From contig CAZTOZ010000038.1 of the NCBI GenBank assembly GCA_964614535.1, positions 1 through 24,472 of the forward strand: 24,472 nt of DNA. Reading direction: 5' to 3'. How positions within the stretch are numbered: position 1 is the first letter of the stretch; every line of letters begins with the position of its first letter. Source of the DNA: JALSHZ01 sp964614535. Its GTDB lineage: Bacteria > Pseudomonadota > Gammaproteobacteria > UWMA-0217. The notes under the pieces are model-generated. The model saw only the letters and a list, made by a program, of their open reading frames with translations, ran no database searches and had not been told where the DNA came from. Of this stretch, positions 1 through 7,484 are shown piece by piece. A program made the translations under genes and the position numbers.

Positions 1-525
1 GCGGCACAGCGACTGTCGATCGTCGTGCCGGTGGCCATCGGCCTGATCTTCCTGATCCTGTTCACCACCTTCCGCTCGGCACGCCAGGCGATCCTGGTGC
101 TGTCGAACATCCCGTTCGCGATGATCGGCGGCATCGTCGGGCTGTGGCTCACCGGGGAATACCTCTCGGTACCGGCCTCGGTGGGTTTCATCGCCCTGCT
201 CGGCATCGCCGTGCTCAACGGGGTCGTGATGGTGACCTACTTCAACCAGTTGCGGGCCTTGGGCAAGCCGCTCCACGACGTCGTCGTCGAGGGGGCCCGG
301 CGCCGCTTGCGACCGGTGCTGATGACCGCCAGCATCGCCGCCTTCGGGCTGGTGCCGCTGCTGTTCGCCTCCGGCCCCGGCTCGGAGATCCAGCGCCCGC
401 TGGCCATCGTCGTCATCGGCGGACTGATCTCGGCAACGCTGCTGACGCTGATCCTGCTGCCGATCCTCTACCGCCGTTTCGCCTTTGCCGCCGGCGATCA
501 CGCCAACCCCGGAGATGCCCAATGA
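1..525 (+). CDS. Heavy-metal efflux RND pump, C-terminal part (CzcA/CusA family), 5' truncated by window edge
   Basis: The frame is open from base 1, so only about the last 174 residues of a roughly 1,050-residue inner-membrane pump are present. The visible part holds the last transmembrane helices of an HME-RND protein. These include the block around GEYLSVPASVGFIALLG, the VLNGVVMV helix and the RLRPVLMTASIAAFGL block, all family signatures. It aligns almost without gaps to the end of the complete pump at 20423-23620, so the two are paralogues. Such pumps work as trimers with a periplasmic adaptor and a TolC-like channel and expel metal cations using proton influx. The substrate cannot be judged because the periplasmic metal-binding regions lie outside the window. 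The stop codon overlaps the start of the next gene (ATGA). Confidence 0.93.
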   Translation, partial: AAQRLSIVVPVAIGLIFLILFTTFRSARQAILVLSNIPFAMIGGIVGLWLTGEYLSVPASVGFIALLGIAVLNGVVMVTYFNQLRALGKPLHDVVVEGARRRLRPVLMTASIAAFGLVPLLFASGPGSEIQRPLAIVVIGGLISATLLTLILLPILYRRFAFAAGDHANPGDAQ

Positions 526-851
526 ACGCGACCACTTCGCCTGCCACGCCCGCCGACGCGCTGCTGACGCTGATCCTGCCGCCCCCCCTGGCCGATCCGG
601 TCAGCGACTGGCTGCTGGAACAGCACGAGATCACTGGCTTCGTCAGCCTTCCGGTCAACGGTCATGGCGGCGCCGAACACGGCATGAGCGCCGCGGAGAA
701 GGTGGCAGGCTACCGCCGCGGCTGGATGATCCAGACCCATCTGCCGGAACCGTCCGCGCAGGCGTTGCTGCAACGCCTGCGCGAGACCTTCGCCGGCAGC
801 GACATCCATTTCTGGCTGGCGCCACTGAGCGCCTGCGGGCACCTGGGCTGA
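522..851 (+). CDS. DUF3240 family protein
   Basis: This 109-residue soluble protein starts at an ATG overlapping the stop of the pump gene by 4 nt. A GGAG ribosome-binding site lies at 511-514. It fits the DUF3240 pattern: a hydrophobic strand (LLTLILPPPL), a DWLLEQHEITGF segment, a glycine/histidine turn (GHGG), AAEKVAGYRRGW, a LLQRLRETF helix and a closing FWLAPLSACGHL. Proteins of this family are small, probably ferredoxin-like in fold, and are often encoded directly after CusA/CzcA pumps. The translational coupling here supports a role with the pump, perhaps as a cytosolic metal sensor or pump partner, but no function is established. The later complete efflux operon in this window has no such gene after its pump. 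Confidence 0.8.
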   Translation: MNATTSPATPADALLTLILPPPLADPVSDWLLEQHEITGFVSLPVNGHGGAEHGMSAAEKVAGYRRGWMIQTHLPEPSAQALLQRLRETFAGSDIHFWLAPLSACGHLG

Positions 852-898
852 ACCGTGCCTCGCCCCGATGGGAGCACGAGGTTCCCCGGGGGCAGTTT

Positions 899-927
899 CT
901 GACGCTGTATCGGTGATTTGCTAAACT
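899..927 (+). promoter_or_regulatory. Candidate sigma70 promoter of ppc
   Basis: A -35-like CTGACG (899-904, 4/6) and a -10-like TAAACT (922-927, 4/6) are separated by 17 nt. Transcription would start near 934, giving a leader of about 94 nt before the ppc start codon. It was found by eye only. Confidence 0.4.
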
Positions 928-971
928 CCCCGCCCCAAAACCGCCACAACGCCCAACCAGAGAGCCGACAC

Positions 972-996
972 GCCCGCGGGAACACGCTCCGCGGGC
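972..996 (+). promoter_or_regulatory. Stable hairpin in the ppc 5' leader
   Basis: A perfect 8-bp inverted repeat, GCCCGCGG (972-979) and CCGCGGGC (989-996), encloses a 9-nt loop. It ends 31 nt before the ppc ATG and 17 nt before its GGAG ribosome-binding site (1014-1017). No T-run follows, so it is not a classical terminator. It could protect the mRNA 5' end, bind a protein or affect translation. Confidence 0.5.
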
Positions 997-1027
997 CCGC
1001 CACCAGCGGCAACGGAGCAGACCGAAG

Positions 1028-3643
1028 ATGACACAACGCTACGACGCACTGCGCGACAACGTGAGAATGCTGGGCGACAGCCTGGGCGAGACGATCCGCA
1101 ACCACCTCGGCCAGGAGGTCTTCGACAAGATCGAGCTGATCCGCCAGCTGGCCAAGAACGCCCGCATCAACGGCGGCGGCGACGCCCAGGAGGCGTTGCT
1201 GAAGGAGCTGACCTCGCTCTCCGACGACGAGTTCCTGCCGGTGGCCCGGGCCTTCACCCACTTCCTCAACCTCGCCAACATCGCCCAGGAGTTCCACCGG
1301 GTGAAGAATCAGCAGGTGTTGTCGGAGCTGGACTCGGTCAGTGCCTTCGGCCAGGTGCTCGGCCGGCTCCAGAGCCAGGGGGTCGATGCCGAGACGATCT
1401 TCGACACGCTCGGCCAGATGCGCATCGAGCTGGTGCTGACCGCTCACCCCACCGAAGTCAACCGGCGCACGCTGATCATGAAGTACAGCGCCATCAACGA
1501 CTGTCTCAAGGCCATCGATCGTGGCGAGGACCACTACCACCGCCTGCGCGAGCTGATCGCCCAGATCTGGCACACCAACGAAATCCGCCAGCAGCGGCCG
1601 ACGCCGATGGACGAGGCCAAATGGGGCTTTGCCGTCATCGAGAACAGTCTGTGGCAGGCGGCGCCGGAGTTTCTGCGTCAGGTCAGCAACAAATGCCTGG
1701 AACATTTCGGCAGGCCGCTGCCGCTGGACTGCGCGCCGGTGCGCTTCGCCTCGTGGATGGGCGGCGACCGCGATGGCAACCCCAACGTCACCGCCAAGGT
1801 CACCGAGAACGTGTTGCTGCGCGCCCGCTGGGTGGCGGCCGGCCTGTTCGCCCGCGATCTGATCCAGCTGCGCAACGAGTTGTCGATGAGCGAATGCAGC
1901 GACGAACTGCGCCGCCGCGTCGGACCCAACGAGTCGGAGCCTTACCGCACGCTGCTGCGCCGTCTCATCGTCGCCCTCGAGGACACGCGCTACTGGCTGG
2001 AGAAGAAGATGCAGGGGGAATCGGTGCTCAAGCCGCGGGTGCTGATCTGGAAGACCGAGCATCTGCTGGAGCCGCTGATGCTCTGCCACCGTTCCCTGTG
2101 CGAATGCGGCATGCAGATCATCGCCGAGGGACCGCTGGAGGACACCATCCGCCGCCTCTCCTGCTTCGGTATCGAGCTGGTCAAGCTGGACATCCGGCAG
2201 AACGCCGACCGCCATGCCCAGGTCTTCGACGAGCTGACCGAATACTACGGGCTCGGCACCTACTCGGAGTGGAGCGAGGAGGCCAAGCAGGCCTATCTGC
2301 TGCGGGAACTGCAGAGCAAGCGGCCGCTGATCCCGCGCCGCTGGCGGCCGTCCGCCGACGTGCGCGAGGTGCTGGAGACCTGCCAGGTCATCGCCAGGAC
2401 CGAGCCGCAGGCGCTCGGCTCCTATGTCATCTCGATGGCGGCGCAGCCCTCCGACGTACTGGCGGTGATCCTGCTGCTGTGCGAGGCCGGGGTGCAGCAC
2501 AAGATGCACATCGCGCCGCTGTTCGAAACGCTGGCCGACCTCAACAACGCCGCCAAATGCATCGACGATCTGCTCAACATCGACTGGTACCGGGACTACA
2601 CCGACGATCACCAGGAGGTGATGATCGGCTACTCCGATTCGGCCAAGGATGCCGGCCAGCTGGCCGCGGTCTGGGGCCAGTACCGGGCACAGGAGGAGCT
2701 GACCCGCGTCTGTGGCCGGCATGGCGTCCACCTGATGCTGTTCCACGGTCGCGGCGGCACCGTCGGCCGGGGCGGCGGGCCAAGCCACACGGCGATTCTG
2801 TCGCAGCCGCCCGGCTCGGTGAACGGCGGCCTGCGGGTGACCGAACAGGGCGAGATGATCCGCTTCAAGTTCGGCACGCCGGAGCTGGCGATCCGCCATC
2901 TGGAGCTCTACACCAGTGCCGTGCTGTCGGCCACGCTGATGCCGGCGACCGAGCCACGCAAGGAGTGGCGCCAGGAGATGGATTCGCTGACCACCACCGC
3001 CCACCGGCACTACTGCGCGGTGGTCAAGGAGCACCCCGACTTCGTCGAGTATTTTCGCCTGGTGACCCCGGAGCAGGAGCTGTCGAAGCTGCCGCTGGGC
3101 TCGCGGCCGGCCAAGCGTCGCGTCGATGGCGGGGTCGAGAGTCTGCGGGCCATTCCGTGGATCTTCGCCTGGACGCAGATCCGTCTGATGCTGCCGGCTT
3201 GGCTCGGCTCCGATGCCGCGCTGGCCGAGGCGATGGAACACGGCCGGCTCGACCTGCTCCACGAGATGTACGAGCAGTGGCCATTCTTCCATGCCTATGT
3301 GGACCTGCTGGAGATGGTGCTGGCCAAGGCCGAGGCGGACATCGCCGCCTACTACGAGAAACGGCTGGCGCCGGAGCGGATGCGACCACTGGGGGACGAT
3401 CTGCGCCACCGTCTGGAGATCGTCACCGACGCGGTGCTCAAGCTCAAGGATTCGGGCTGCCTGCTGGAGGACAACCCGGAACTGAAACGGCTGGTGGACT
3501 GGCGCAATCCCTATATCGACCCGCTGCACTATCTGCAGGCCGAACTGCTCCACCGCGACCGCAACCACTACGACGAAAAACTGGAGCAGGCGCTGATGAT
3601 CACGATGGCGGGCATCGCCGCCGGGCTGCAAAACACCGGCTGA
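1028..3643 (+). CDS. ppc: Phosphoenolpyruvate carboxylase
   Basis: This 871-residue cytosolic enzyme adds bicarbonate to phosphoenolpyruvate to form oxaloacetate and phosphate, refilling the TCA cycle. Length matches the bacterial family (E. coli 883). Visible signatures are the catalytic-histidine block VLTAHPTEVNRRT (His140), GYSDSAKDAG (Lys540), the glycine-rich loop HGRGGTVGRGGGP (Arg575 in its start), and the conserved C-terminal QNTG. GGAG at 1014-1017 sits 10 nt upstream of the ATG. Bacterial enzymes are usually tetramers inhibited by aspartate or malate and activated by acetyl-CoA. It has its own candidate promoter and a hairpin-bearing leader. The next gene, tcdA, follows after 19 nt and may be cotranscribed. 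Confidence 0.98.
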   Translation: MTQRYDALRDNVRMLGDSLGETIRNHLGQEVFDKIELIRQLAKNARINGGGDAQEALLKELTSLSDDEFLPVARAFTHFLNLANIAQEFHRVKNQQVLSELDSVSAFGQVLGRLQSQGVDAETIFDTLGQMRIELVLTAHPTEVNRRTLIMKYSAINDCLKAIDRGEDHYHRLRELIAQIWHTNEIRQQRPTPMDEAKWGFAVIENSLWQAAPEFLRQVSNKCLEHFGRPLPLDCAPVRFASWMGGDRDGNPNVTAKVTENVLLRARWVAAGLFARDLIQLRNELSMSECSDELRRRVGPNESEPYRTLLRRLIVALEDTRYWLEKKMQGESVLKPRVLIWKTEHLLEPLMLCHRSLCECGMQIIAEGPLEDTIRRLSCFGIELVKLDIRQNADRHAQVFDELTEYYGLGTYSEWSEEAKQAYLLRELQSKRPLIPRRWRPSADVREVLETCQVIARTEPQALGSYVISMAAQPSDVLAVILLLCEAGVQHKMHIAPLFETLADLNNAAKCIDDLLNIDWYRDYTDDHQEVMIGYSDSAKDAGQLAAVWGQYRAQEELTRVCGRHGVHLMLFHGRGGTVGRGGGPSHTAILSQPPGSVNGGLRVTEQGEMIRFKFGTPELAIRHLELYTSAVLSATLMPATEPRKEWRQEMDSLTTTAHRHYCAVVKEHPDFVEYFRLVTPEQELSKLPLGSRPAKRRVDGGVESLRAIPWIFAWTQIRLMLPAWLGSDAALAEAMEHGRLDLLHEMYEQWPFFHAYVDLLEMVLAKAEADIAAYYEKRLAPERMRPLGDDLRHRLEIVTDAVLKLKDSGCLLEDNPELKRLVDWRNPYIDPLHYLQAELLHRDRNHYDEKLEQALMITMAGIAAGLQNTG

Positions 3644-3662
3644 GCACTGGAGCGCGACCGCC

Positions 3663-4436
3663 GTGGACGACGACCGCTTTGCCGCCACCGCCCGGGTCTA
3701 TGGCCGCGCCGCGGCCGAGCGCTTCACCCGGCTGCACGTGCTGGTGGTAGGCATCGGCGGTGTCGGCTCCTGGGCGGCCGAAGCGCTCGCCCGCAACGGC
3801 GTCGGCGAGATCACCTTGCTCGACAACGACGACATCGCCCGCAGCAACATCAACCGCCAGATCCATGCGCTCGAATCCACCATCGGCCGGCAAAAGGTGG
3901 CCGTCATGGCCGAACGCATCGCCGCCATCAATCCGGCCTGCCGCTGCCATCCGATCGACGATCTGCTGGTCGGCAACAATCTCGACAAATACCTCGGCCG
4001 TGGCTACGACTACGTCATCGACGCCATCGACAGCATTCGTTTCAAGGCGGCGATGATCTACTGGTGCAAACGCAACCGGCTGCCGATCGTCACCACCGGC
4101 GGCGCCGGCGGCCTCACCGACCCGACGACGGTGACGGTGAAGGATCTGACGCTGACCCACAACGACCCGTTGGCCGCCAAGGTGCGCCACCGGCTGCGCG
4201 CCCGCTACGGCTGGAGCCGCAATCCCCGGCGGCGTTTCGGCATCGACTGCGTCTTCTCCACCCAGCAGCCACTCTACCCCCGCGCCGACGGCAGCGTCGG
4301 TCACGAGAAACCCGGCACTGCCGGCACCACCCTCGACTGCGCCACCGGCTACGGCTCCAGCGTCGTCGTCACCGCCACCTTCGGCATGGTGGCGGCCGCC
4401 CGGGTGCTGGAGAAGACGCAGCCCAGGAACGGCTGA
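3663..4436 (+). CDS. tcdA: tRNA threonylcarbamoyladenosine dehydratase (CsdL/TcdA, E1-like)
   Basis: This 257-residue E1/ThiF-fold ATP-dependent enzyme cyclises t6A at position 37 of ANN-decoding tRNAs to ct6A. The nucleotide-binding motif VVGIGGVGSWAAEALARNGVG lies at about residues 29-48. It is followed by LLDNDDIARSNINRQ, the region where E1-like enzymes bind ATP, then VIDAIDSIRFK, TTGGAGG and a C-terminal GTTLDCATGYGSSVVVTATF stretch, all typical of TcdA rather than MoeB or ThiF. It lacks the C-terminal rhodanese domain of some MoeB proteins. E. coli TcdA is 268 residues. The start is GTG, with GGAG about 10 nt upstream. It sits between ppc and a membrane-protein gene starting 4 nt after its stop, so the three probably form one transcript. 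Confidence 0.93.
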   Translation: MDDDRFAATARVYGRAAAERFTRLHVLVVGIGGVGSWAAEALARNGVGEITLLDNDDIARSNINRQIHALESTIGRQKVAVMAERIAAINPACRCHPIDDLLVGNNLDKYLGRGYDYVIDAIDSIRFKAAMIYWCKRNRLPIVTTGGAGGLTDPTTVTVKDLTLTHNDPLAAKVRHRLRARYGWSRNPRRRFGIDCVFSTQQPLYPRADGSVGHEKPGTAGTTLDCATGYGSSVVVTATFGMVAAARVLEKTQPRNG

Positions 4437-4440
4437 AGCG

Positions 4441-5193
4441 ATGGAACTGGAACCCCACGCCGTGCCGCCGTCACATATTCTCCGCTGGTTCCGGGGCGGG
4501 TTGACGCTGAGCACCCGCAAGCCGTTGTGGTTCGTGCTGCTGGTGGCCGTGCTGCTGCCGCTGGATCACGGCCTCTGGGCGGTGGCGCAGTTTCTGCTGG
4601 TGCCGGCGCTGCTCGCCTGCGGCGTGGTGCTGGCGTTCGCCGCCGAGCGCGATCAGGCGGTCGTCGAGATCCTGCGCGCCAACGGCCTGCCCGGCGGCTG
4701 GCCGCTGGCGCGGGCGACGCTGCTGGCCGCGCCGCTGGTCTTTCTCATCGCCCAGATGATCGGCTGGATGCTGCGCGGCCTGGCACGACTCGACGGCGGC
4801 GGCACGGCCGCCACGGCCACGCCCTCGCCGCTGAGTTTCGATCCGGCCAACACGCTGCTGATCATGCTGTTTCTCTGGTTTGTCTCGGTCGGCCCGGTGC
4901 TGTGGTTCACGTTGCCACTGCTGGCGCTGGAGCGGCTCTCCGCGCGCCGGGCGATCGCGCTGGGGTTTCGCGCCTATGCCCGCAACCTCTACATGGCCAT
5001 GCTCACCGCGCTGCTGGCCATCGTGCTGGCGATGGGGACGCTGGTGAGCATTTCGCTGTTTCCACTGGTGGCCATCATCGCCTGCGCCATCTATCTGAGC
5101 TATCGCGACGTCTTCTACGGCGAGGGCTTGAAGCTGGCGACGCGACGACGCACCTATCTCTCGCCGACGATCCGTTCCACCAGCCAGCCGTGA
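4441..5193 (+). CDS. Multi-pass inner-membrane protein, BPSS1780-like
   Basis: This 250-residue hydrophobic protein has about five or six predicted membrane segments. Clear ones run from the WFVLLVAVLLPL, FLLVPALLACGVVLAF, LLAAPLVFLIAQMIGW and LLIMLFLWFVSVGPVLWFTLPLLAL stretches to the paired helices near the C-terminus. The N-terminal ILRWFRGGLTL segment, followed by a KPLWF turn, resembles the BPSS1780 family of unknown function. The C-terminus is short and charged (TRRRTYLSPTIRS). The ATG lies 4 nt after the tcdA stop, which suggests cotranscription. Its last 40 nt overlap the 3' end of the convergent permease gene. Function is unknown, and the family assignment is from pattern only. Confidence 0.8.
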   Translation: MELEPHAVPPSHILRWFRGGLTLSTRKPLWFVLLVAVLLPLDHGLWAVAQFLLVPALLACGVVLAFAAERDQAVVEILRANGLPGGWPLARATLLAAPLVFLIAQMIGWMLRGLARLDGGGTAATATPSPLSFDPANTLLIMLFLWFVSVGPVLWFTLPLLALERLSARRAIALGFRAYARNLYMAMLTALLAIVLAMGTLVSISLFPLVAIIACAIYLSYRDVFYGEGLKLATRRRTYLSPTIRSTSQP

Positions 5194-5660
5194 AACACGG
5201 AGAAGAGCAGGATCAACAGTGTCAGCACCACCATATAGGTGGTACCGAAGTAGAAGGCCATCAGCGGCAGCCACGGCAGCTTGATCGAGCGGGCGTAGAG
5301 AAAGGCCGCCGCCAGTGCCGGCCGCATCCCCTGCTCGCGCATGTTCTTCAGCAGCGGATACCACGGATAGATCGGCCCGTGGGAGAGCACGCCCGCGCCG
5401 ATGGCGACGATCCATCCCCGCAGGCCGCTGCCATGGCCGGTCATGGCGGCCAGCCTGCCGGTGACGCCGGTGAAGAGCTCGGTCATCCAGAGAAAGAGGA
5501 AGACCAGCAGAAAGATTGGCGCCAACTCCACCACCATTCGCCGGAAACGCGCGATGCCGGCCTCGCCGAACGACGGAAACCACCACGCCACCAGCAGATA
5601 GAGCAGGCAGACCGCGCCGAGAAAGAGCCAGCCGCGGTGACGCGCACGATCAGAGCGCAT
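5154..5660 (-). CDS. Permease subunit, one half of a split DUF318/YraQ-type permease
   Basis: This 168-residue membrane protein has about four helices: residues ~11-28, ~45-62, a re-entrant-looking GWIVAIGAGVLSHGPIYPWYPLL region, and two C-terminal helices (WLPLMAFYFGTTYMVVLTLLILLFS). The glycine/proline-rich segment followed by an amphipathic MREQGMRPALAAAFLYARS helix is the core repeat of DUF318/ArsP-like permeases. Its partner, encoded immediately upstream, carries the matching repeat. Start and partner stop overlap by 11 nt, so they are translationally coupled. Neither half shows a cysteine pair suggesting arsenic. Substrate is unknown, and the specific family name is inferred. Confidence 0.75.
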   Translation of the reverse strand: MRSDRARHRGWLFLGAVCLLYLLVAWWFPSFGEAGIARFRRMVVELAPIFLLVFLFLWMTELFTGVTGRLAAMTGHGSGLRGWIVAIGAGVLSHGPIYPWYPLLKNMREQGMRPALAAAFLYARSIKLPWLPLMAFYFGTTYMVVLTLLILLFSVFHGWLVERIVGER

Positions 5661-6084
5661 CGACCATCACCACGGTCAGCCAGGCCACGATCAGTGCCAT
5701 GACGAAGGCGATGGCATTGCGCCAGACGGCGAACCGCCAGCCCAGCATCATCCCCTCCACCGGCAGCGGGACGATGCCCACCGTCACCCAGGCGATGATG
5801 AAGGTGGTCACCGCATAGAGATCCACCCCGGCCTGCTGCAGTTCGCCGGCCAGCAGATAACTGATGACCGGCTGGGCCGCCGCGATGCTGCCGATGGCGT
5901 CGGCGATCAGCATGTCGACGAACGCGCCGTGGCCCAGCGCGCCATGCTCGATCAGCGTCGGGATCAGCTCGATGATCAGGCTGGACAGCAGCATGACACC
6001 GAGCAGCACCGGAAACAGCCGCAGAAACAGTCGTATCGTCTTTTGCGCCGAAAGGCGCAGGCGGGTCGCCAACGGGGTAGTCAT
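5650..6084 (-). CDS. Permease subunit, second half of a split DUF318/YraQ-type permease
   Basis: This 144-residue membrane protein has an N-terminal amphipathic region (LRLSAQKTIRLFLRLF) leading into a helix (VLLGVMLLSSLIIELIP). It then has the re-entrant-like core GSIAAAQPVISYLLAGELQQAGVDLYAVTTF, followed by an AWVTVGIVPLPVEGMMLGWRF block and a C-terminal helix. The PVISYLLAGELxxxGV and AWVTVG patterns resemble small archaeal and bacterial permeases of the DUF318 superfamily. A GTG codon directly precedes the ATG (6085-6087) and could be used instead. It is the first gene of a two-gene minus-strand operon. Together the two proteins would equal one full-length permease of about 310 residues. 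Confidence 0.78.
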   Translation of the reverse strand: MTTPLATRLRLSAQKTIRLFLRLFPVLLGVMLLSSLIIELIPTLIEHGALGHGAFVDMLIADAIGSIAAAQPVISYLLAGELQQAGVDLYAVTTFIIAWVTVGIVPLPVEGMMLGWRFAVWRNAIAFVMALIVAWLTVVMVDAL

Positions 6085-6263
6085 CACGGTCGGGTCTCAG
6101 CCGGCTGGAAGCGCCGCGATTGTTTCAGAAACCCCGGCGCGTTGCATCCCCGAATCGTCGCCAGGCACTACCCACCACCACGATCCGGCGGACGAAGGGG
6201 CGGGCGATGCGACGCGGCTCACTCTATCGACCGCCGCCCCTACCCGGCGCCCAAGGGGCTTTC

Positions 6264-6269
6264 TATACT
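6264..6269 (+). promoter_or_regulatory. Possible -10 element before the SGNH hydrolase gene
   Basis: TATACT (5/6 to consensus) lies 28 nt before the ATG at 6298. No convincing -35 is seen at 16-18 nt spacing. The 213-nt divergent region 6085-6297 also holds an 8-bp inverted repeat (AGGGGCGG at 6196-6203 with CCGCCCCT at 6234-6241). Confidence 0.25.
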
Positions 6270-6297
6270 CGCGGACCCGATCACTCCGCTGGTGCCG

Positions 6298-7356
6298 ATG
6301 AATCCTTCCCCCGCCAATATCCGACATCGATTCGGCTCCCCACTCAAACGCCTGCTGCTTCTGCTGCTGCTCGGGGCCATCGGCGCCGAAATCGCACTAC
6401 GGCTGCTGACGCCTCCGACCACCTTCCTGTTCCCATACGATGCGGCCTACTGGAAGACCCAACTGCGCCAGCAGTTGGCGGCGCGGGGCGCCGACCGGCT
6501 GCTGCCAGACGACCTGATCCACGATCCGGCGCTGGGATGGCGCATGAAGCCGGACTTCCACGCCGACGGCATCCATCACGACGCGGACGGCCATCGCCGG
6601 ACGCCCACTCACCCGACCGATGCGGCGTTCGAGATCGTGCTGCTGGGAGATTCGTTCACCTACGGCCTCGGCGTGGGCGACGATGAAACCTTCGGCGCGC
6701 GGCTCGCCGAGGCCACCGGTGCCACCGTCGTCAACGCCGCGGTGACGGCCCATGGCATCGACCAGTCGTTGCTGGTCTGGAAAGAGCAGGCCCGGCAACG
6801 CCAGCCAAGGTTCGTCGTGCTCGGCTACGCAGTGGACAAGTTCTTCACCAACCCGCTGCCGGTCAGGAACCTGCCGAAACCGTGGTTCAGCGTCGAAGAC
6901 ACGTCGCTGCGCCTGCAAGGCGTGCCGGTGCCTCCCCCCGAACGTCTGGAGACATCGGGCCGGCTGGCACACCCTTTTTCGCCAAGGCTGATCGAGGCGA
7001 TCCGGTGGCTGCACCGTAAGATCGGGGCCAAACTGGGCTGGGGCGACGACTTCGAACCACAAGCCCAACTCAGCGACGCACTGCTCGGCAGTCTGAACGA
7101 CGCCGTCACGGCCAACGGGGGCACACTGATCACGATGTTCATCGGCCACTGTTTCGACGGTGAGCGCGACAATCTGGTGGCCGAACGCGCCATCATGGCA
7201 AGCTGCGAGCGCCGTGGCCTGCGCTGCATCAATATGGCCGAGGCGATGCGTGGCGACCAATTCCAGGACTACTACGGCGACAACTGCCACTGGTCGGCCC
7301 GGGGACACCGTTTCGCGGCGGCGAAACTGCTCGAAGTGATGAGAGGCGACGACTGA
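6298..7356 (+). CDS. Membrane-anchored SGNH/GDSL-family hydrolase
   Basis: This 352-residue protein has an N-terminal signal anchor (LLLLLLLGAIGAEIALRLL, about residues 19-37) placing the enzyme domain in the periplasm. Block I is VLLGDSFTYGLGV with nucleophile Ser119. The C-terminal block has Asp328 and His331 (DNCHWSARGH), the DxxH pair of SGNH esterases. Between them the GWRMKPDF entry and LGYAVDKFFTNPLP segments resemble SGNH proteins linked to polysaccharide acyl-group chemistry, but no such genes are nearby. The ATG at 6298 was chosen because it opens directly onto the anchor. The frame stays open upstream, but that part has no coding character. The substrate is unknown. Confidence 0.85.
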   Translation: MNPSPANIRHRFGSPLKRLLLLLLLGAIGAEIALRLLTPPTTFLFPYDAAYWKTQLRQQLAARGADRLLPDDLIHDPALGWRMKPDFHADGIHHDADGHRRTPTHPTDAAFEIVLLGDSFTYGLGVGDDETFGARLAEATGATVVNAAVTAHGIDQSLLVWKEQARQRQPRFVVLGYAVDKFFTNPLPVRNLPKPWFSVEDTSLRLQGVPVPPPERLETSGRLAHPFSPRLIEAIRWLHRKIGAKLGWGDDFEPQAQLSDALLGSLNDAVTANGGTLITMFIGHCFDGERDNLVAERAIMASCERRGLRCINMAEAMRGDQFQDYYGDNCHWSARGHRFAAAKLLEVMRGDD

Positions 7357-7380
7357 TCCGGCCTGTCGTACCGTCGATCG

Positions 7381-7411
7381 GCCCCACGCCGGCCGAGGCT
7401 GGCCATGGGGC
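7381..7411 (+). other. Two-tier hairpin after the SGNH hydrolase gene
   Basis: GCCCCA (7381-7386) pairs with TGGGGC (7406-7411). Inside, GGCC (7391-7394) pairs with GGCC (7401-7404). It lies 24 nt past the stop codon. There is no T-tract, so termination would need another factor. Confidence 0.3.
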
Positions 7412-7484
7412 GGCATCTGCCGATAGCGGTCACAGGACGGCCCCCAGAACGGGCGGCCACGATCACTGCAACCAGGAGAGACCC

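Noticed and set aside
710..3688. Long open frame of 992 codons on the minus strand across ppc
   Set aside because: It is antisense to a fully conserved ppc. Its peptide is rich in Gln, His, Arg, Val and Leu without domain character, as expected from high-GC codon bias.
4471..5586. Minus-strand 371-codon frame overlapping the BPSS1780-like gene and first permease gene
   Set aside because: It is out of frame with the permease and Gln/Arg/His-rich, with no start or domain support.
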